Source: Candidatus Pelagibacter communis (GTDB lineage: Bacteria > Pseudomonadota > Alphaproteobacteria > Pelagibacterales > Pelagibacteraceae). Taken from it: a stretch of 37,500 bases of DNA. The notes beneath the pieces were generated by a model. That model did no database searches. It saw only the letters and a list, made by a program, of their open reading frames with translations, and had not been told where the DNA came from. The stretch is taken from contig NZ_CVSU01000080.1 of assembly GCF_001180205.1 (NCBI RefSeq), forward strand, positions 1-37,500. Reading direction: 5' to 3'. Shown piece by piece: positions 33,075 through 37,500 of this stretch. Made by a program: the position numbers and the translations under genes. How positions within the stretch are numbered: the first letter of the stretch is position 1; each line of letters opens with the position of its first letter.

Positions 33075-34363
33075 TTTATTCCCAATATTTTTTCTGATTT
33101 AAGAACATCCAATTTAATTTTGTTCGTTTCAAATAGTTTTCGCTCTTCACCTTTCAATATTTTACCTGATGGAAGTTTAAGTTTTTGTGAATTTACTTTT
33201 TTTCCATTTACAATCACCTCATAATGTAAATGAGGACCGGTAGATTTTCCTGTGGAGCCAACGTAACCAATAGTTTGTCCTTGCTTAACTCTTACACCAG
33301 GTTTAATACCACGAGCAAATTTTGACATATGGGCATAAACTGTTTGATAAGTTGAATTATGTTTTATTTTTACACAGTTTCCTCCTCCTCCACACCATCC
33401 GGCTTTTTTTACTATGCCATCCCCAGATGCCATTATTGGAGTCCCGATAGGTGCAGCAAAATCAGTACCTCTATGCATTTTATTGTAACCATCTATAGGA
33501 TGTTTTCTCATTCCAAATGGAGAAGAAAGTCTTGCACCGTTAATTGGTGTCTTCATTAATGCTTTTTTAACACTTTTACCATTTCTATCATAGTGACCTA
33601 CACTTCCTTTATTATCAAAATAATATAAATTATTGTCTTGTCCACTGAGCTTTAGGTTCGCAAACAGAATTTCACCTGTTTCTATAAGTTCATTTTGTTC
33701 ATTTAAAAAAATTTCATACATAATTTGAAATTTATCATTTTTTCTAATATCTCTTTGAAAATCAACTTGAAATCCATAAATACCCGCGAAATCAATAATT
33801 GTATTAGCAGGAATTTGTTTGTCAGTAGCTGCTTTGTATAGACTTTGAGCTATTAAGTTTTCTTTATATATTATTTTTTTATTTAATTTTATTGAAATAA
33901 TTTCTTTATTAAAATTGTCTCCTATAACATTTCTTTTTAGATAAATTTTTTGAGTATTAGAAGTTTGATATATAAATTCCTCAATTTTGTTGTTTGTTTT
34001 ATCAAGACTAAATTGTATTATTTGTTTAGTATTTAATTTATTAAGATTTATTTTTTTTTTAAGAGAGGTTTTAATTTTAATTATTTCTGACTTCTCAATT
34101 GAATAGCTTTCCAAAATTTTATCAAATGTTTCACCTGATTTAATTTTGTGTTTAACTTTTTTATATTTTGGTTCTAGATTATCAATTAAGTAACTTAATG
34201 TTTTTGTAAAGTAAACATTATCAATAAAATTAGTATAAGTTTTTTCGTTCAAATTTTTTTTATAATTAAAATAACTTGTGGCTATAGCAGTTATAAAAAT
34301 TAAGATAATTAATCCAAAAATTTCAAAATTTTTTTTAAATTTAAATTTAAAATTATTAAGCAT
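33071..34363 (-). CDS. M23-family peptidoglycan endopeptidase, membrane anchored
   Basis: A zinc endopeptidase that probably cleaves cross-links in the cell wall. It has a short cytoplasmic start, one membrane segment (about residues 14-31), a LysM/OapA-like element (HKIKSGETFDKILESYSI, about 72-89), a mixed strand region, and the C-terminal lysostaphin-type domain. Zinc and catalytic residues are His297 and Asp301 (MHRGTDF), His345 (YAHM) and His378/His380 (GPHLHYE). I place the start at the ATG at 34361-34363 (430 residues); a TTG seven codons earlier is possible. It ends inside the DUF4167 gene and is divergent from the rRNA operon. Confidence 0.92.
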   Translation of the reverse strand: MLNNFKFKFKKNFEIFGLIILIFITAIATSYFNYKKNLNEKTYTNFIDNVYFTKTLSYLIDNLEPKYKKVKHKIKSGETFDKILESYSIEKSEIIKIKTSLKKKINLNKLNTKQIIQFSLDKTNNKIEEFIYQTSNTQKIYLKRNVIGDNFNKEIISIKLNKKIIYKENLIAQSLYKAATDKQIPANTIIDFAGIYGFQVDFQRDIRKNDKFQIMYEIFLNEQNELIETGEILFANLKLSGQDNNLYYFDNKGSVGHYDRNGKSVKKALMKTPINGARLSSPFGMRKHPIDGYNKMHRGTDFAAPIGTPIMASGDGIVKKAGWCGGGGNCVKIKHNSTYQTVYAHMSKFARGIKPGVRVKQGQTIGYVGSTGKSTGPHLHYEVIVNGKKVNSQKLKLPSGKILKGEERKLFETNKIKLDVLKSEKILGIN

Positions 34364-34465
34364 ATATTTTTGATAGACGATCAATTAATAGTTTAGGGGT
34401 GAATAAAAATCAAAAAAAACCCTTTAAAATGTGGTATTTTTGTTGTTTTTTTTGTTCTTAAATGC

Positions 34466-34493
34466 TTGATTTCCTTTATTTTTAGCCTATAAG
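34466..34493 (+). promoter_or_regulatory. Predicted rRNA operon promoter
   Basis: -35 TTGATT (34466-34471) and -10 TATAAG (34488-34493) are 16 bases apart. Transcription would start near 34500, giving a leader of about 200 bases before 16S. Confidence 0.6.
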
Positions 34494-34589
34494 CACTGAA
34501 CTTTCTCAGTAAAATTATTGTTTAAACAATAAATAAGTGAGGATTATTGAGCCTTTTTTGCTCAATTAGCTATTTAAAGCGTTAAAATT

Positions 34590-34613
34590 TAAGAAGAGAA
34601 GTGTGGACGGTTA
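34590..34613 (+). other. 5' arm of the 16S rRNA processing stem
   Basis: These 24 bases pair with 36228-36251 on the other side of 16S, with one mismatch and two G-U pairs. Such a long helix enclosing pre-16S is the usual RNase III substrate. Confidence 0.85.
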
Positions 34614-34699
34614 AGGTTACCAAAATTTGTCGTACACACTTCAATCACATATAAATTTTATTCTTAGAATTTATATGGAAGCTAGTGTGCGCCGTTTTT

Positions 34700-36174
<1,475 letters not shown>

Positions 36175-36182
36175 CTAAGGAT

Positions 36183-36204
36183 GAATAAAAATTAGTTTTT
36201 ATTC
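36183..36204 (+). other. Hairpin directly after 16S
   Basis: GAATAAAAA (36183-36191) pairs perfectly with TTTTTATTC (36196-36204) around a TTAG loop. It lies nine bases past the mature 16S end, inside the processing stem, and may mark the 3' maturation site. Confidence 0.5.
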
Positions 36205-36227
36205 TAAATAATATACATAGGTAATGT

Positions 36228-36251
36228 TGACCGTCCTCATTTCTCTTCTTA
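36228..36251 (+). other. 3' arm of the 16S rRNA processing stem
   Basis: Complementary to 34590-34613 in the leader over 24 positions with a single mismatch. It lies between 16S and tRNA-Ile, the expected place for the RNase III cleavage helix. Confidence 0.85.
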
Positions 36252-36273
36252 AAGTAGTGTTTCTCTTGCATGG

Positions 36274-36350
36274 GGGCCGGTAGCTCAGTTGGTTAGAGCA
36301 CACCCTTGATAAGGGTGGGGTCGAAAGTTCGAGTCTTTCTCGGCCCACCA
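36274..36350 (+). tRNA. tRNA-Ile (GAT anticodon)
   Basis: A 77-base cloverleaf: acceptor GGGCCGG with TCGGCCC, D-arm AGCTCAGTTGGTTAGAGCA, anticodon arm ACCCTTGATAAGGGT with GAT at its centre, T-arm GAAAG-TTCGAGT-CTTTC, and an encoded CCA end. Its place in the 16S-23S spacer is standard. Confidence 0.98.
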
Positions 36351-36360
36351 AATAGATCAT

Positions 36361-36436
36361 GGGGGATTAGCTCAGCTGGGAGAGCGCCTGATTTGCATTC
36401 AGGAGGTCAGCGGTTCGATCCCGCTATCCTCCACCA
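36361..36436 (+). tRNA. tRNA-Ala (TGC anticodon)
   Basis: A 76-base cloverleaf: acceptor GGGGGAT with ATCCTCC, D-arm AGCTCAGCTGGGAGAGC, anticodon arm CCTGATTTGCATTCAGG with TGC, T-arm CAGCG-GTTCGAT-CCCGCT, and an encoded CCA. It follows tRNA-Ile by ten bases in the rRNA spacer. Confidence 0.98.
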
Positions 36437-36562
36437 AAACACTTAGTTATAAAAAATCGTGAAAAAAAAATTAATATCAATATCTATATCCGAACATTAG
36501 TAATGTTATTAGCTAATGTTCAAAAAAAATTTGATTCAACACAGAATTTTTTTCTGTGCATA
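36437..36562 (+). other. tRNA-Ala to 23S spacer with two hairpins
   Basis: The spacer has no gene. GAACATTAG (36492-36500) pairs with CTAATGTTC (36513-36521). CACAGAA pairs with TTCTGTG around a T-rich loop (36539-36557) a few bases before 23S. Both could guide maturation of the tRNA and 23S precursors. Confidence 0.55.

Positions 36563-37500
<938 letters not shown>

Larger units (their letters stand above)
34364..34699 (+). promoter_or_regulatory. Ribosomal RNA operon promoter region and leader
   Basis: This 336-base stretch has no gene. It holds the predicted rRNA promoter (34466-34493), then an 18-bp palindrome TTATTGTTTAAACAATAA (34515-34532), a short hairpin ATTGAGC/GCTCAAT (34546-34566), the 5' arm of the 16S processing stem (34590-34613), a local hairpin using the same bases (34598-34642), and a 12-bp AU-rich hairpin (34649-34676) just before 16S. 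I did not find a convincing boxA. Confidence 0.7.

Noticed and set aside
34546-34566. Intrinsic terminator or boxA in the rRNA leader (ATTGAGC hairpin with a T-rich loop)
   Set aside because: The T residues are in the loop and not after the stem, so it is not a standard terminator, and the nearby sequence does not match boxA well.

Overview
This window comes from an AT-rich, streamlined alphaproteobacterium of the SAR11 clade (Candidatus Pelagibacter and relatives). The strongest evidence is the 16S rRNA gene at 34700-36174, which contains at 35109-35130 the stretch targeted by the classical SAR11 16S probe. Supporting evidence is the very low GC, intergenic gaps of a few bases, the GcrA regulator, and a tandem glycine riboswitch in front of malate synthase, an arrangement already described for SAR11. 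I see no phage, insertion sequence, CRISPR array or other mobile element. Nearly every gene is a recognisable core gene, so the interest lies in altered motifs, RNA elements and gene junctions rather than in an accessory island.

Layout. From 1 to 10975 thirteen genes run on the minus strand almost without gaps. In transcription order they are rnd, kdsD, lptC, lptB, aroA, cmk, rpsA, ihfB, pyrF, trpF, trpB, trpA and accD (cut by the window edge). They cover Kdo supply and LPS transport, the shikimate and tryptophan pathways, pyrimidines, translation, nucleoid structure and fatty-acid initiation. An NDUFA9-type dehydrogenase gene and gcrA follow (10992-12473), then argD-argF, a membrane-anchored cytochrome c (minus), kdsB-pheA, the SRP RNA with dnaX-ybaB-recR, and glcB (minus) behind its riboswitch. 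The second half holds accA, secA (minus), argJ, a DUF1178 gene, ubiG (minus), the operon lysC-ispG-prfA-prmC-DUF4167, and an M23 endopeptidase (minus). The window ends in a ribosomal RNA operon: promoter and leader, 16S, tRNA-Ile, tRNA-Ala and the first part of 23S.

How the genes connect. kdsD and kdsB act in Kdo synthesis and lptB/lptC in moving LPS outward. aroA, trpF/B/A and pheA are parts of aromatic amino-acid synthesis. argJ, argD and argF form part of arginine synthesis. accA and accD encode the two carboxyltransferase subunits of acetyl-CoA carboxylase. The SRP RNA and SecA serve protein export; PrfA and PrmC form a release-factor and methyltransferase pair. The riboswitch probably ties malate synthase, the second glyoxylate-shunt enzyme, to glycine.

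Points most worth a second look: a CMP kinase whose P-loop has no lysine; a TrpB with most of its signature motifs altered; an AccA with a C-terminal membrane segment; no lptA between lptC and lptB; altered zinc-binding tails or knuckles in SecA, AccD and RecR; six convergent gene pairs with essentially no space between them; and a 24-bp 16S processing stem whose 5' arm can also fold into a local hairpin.
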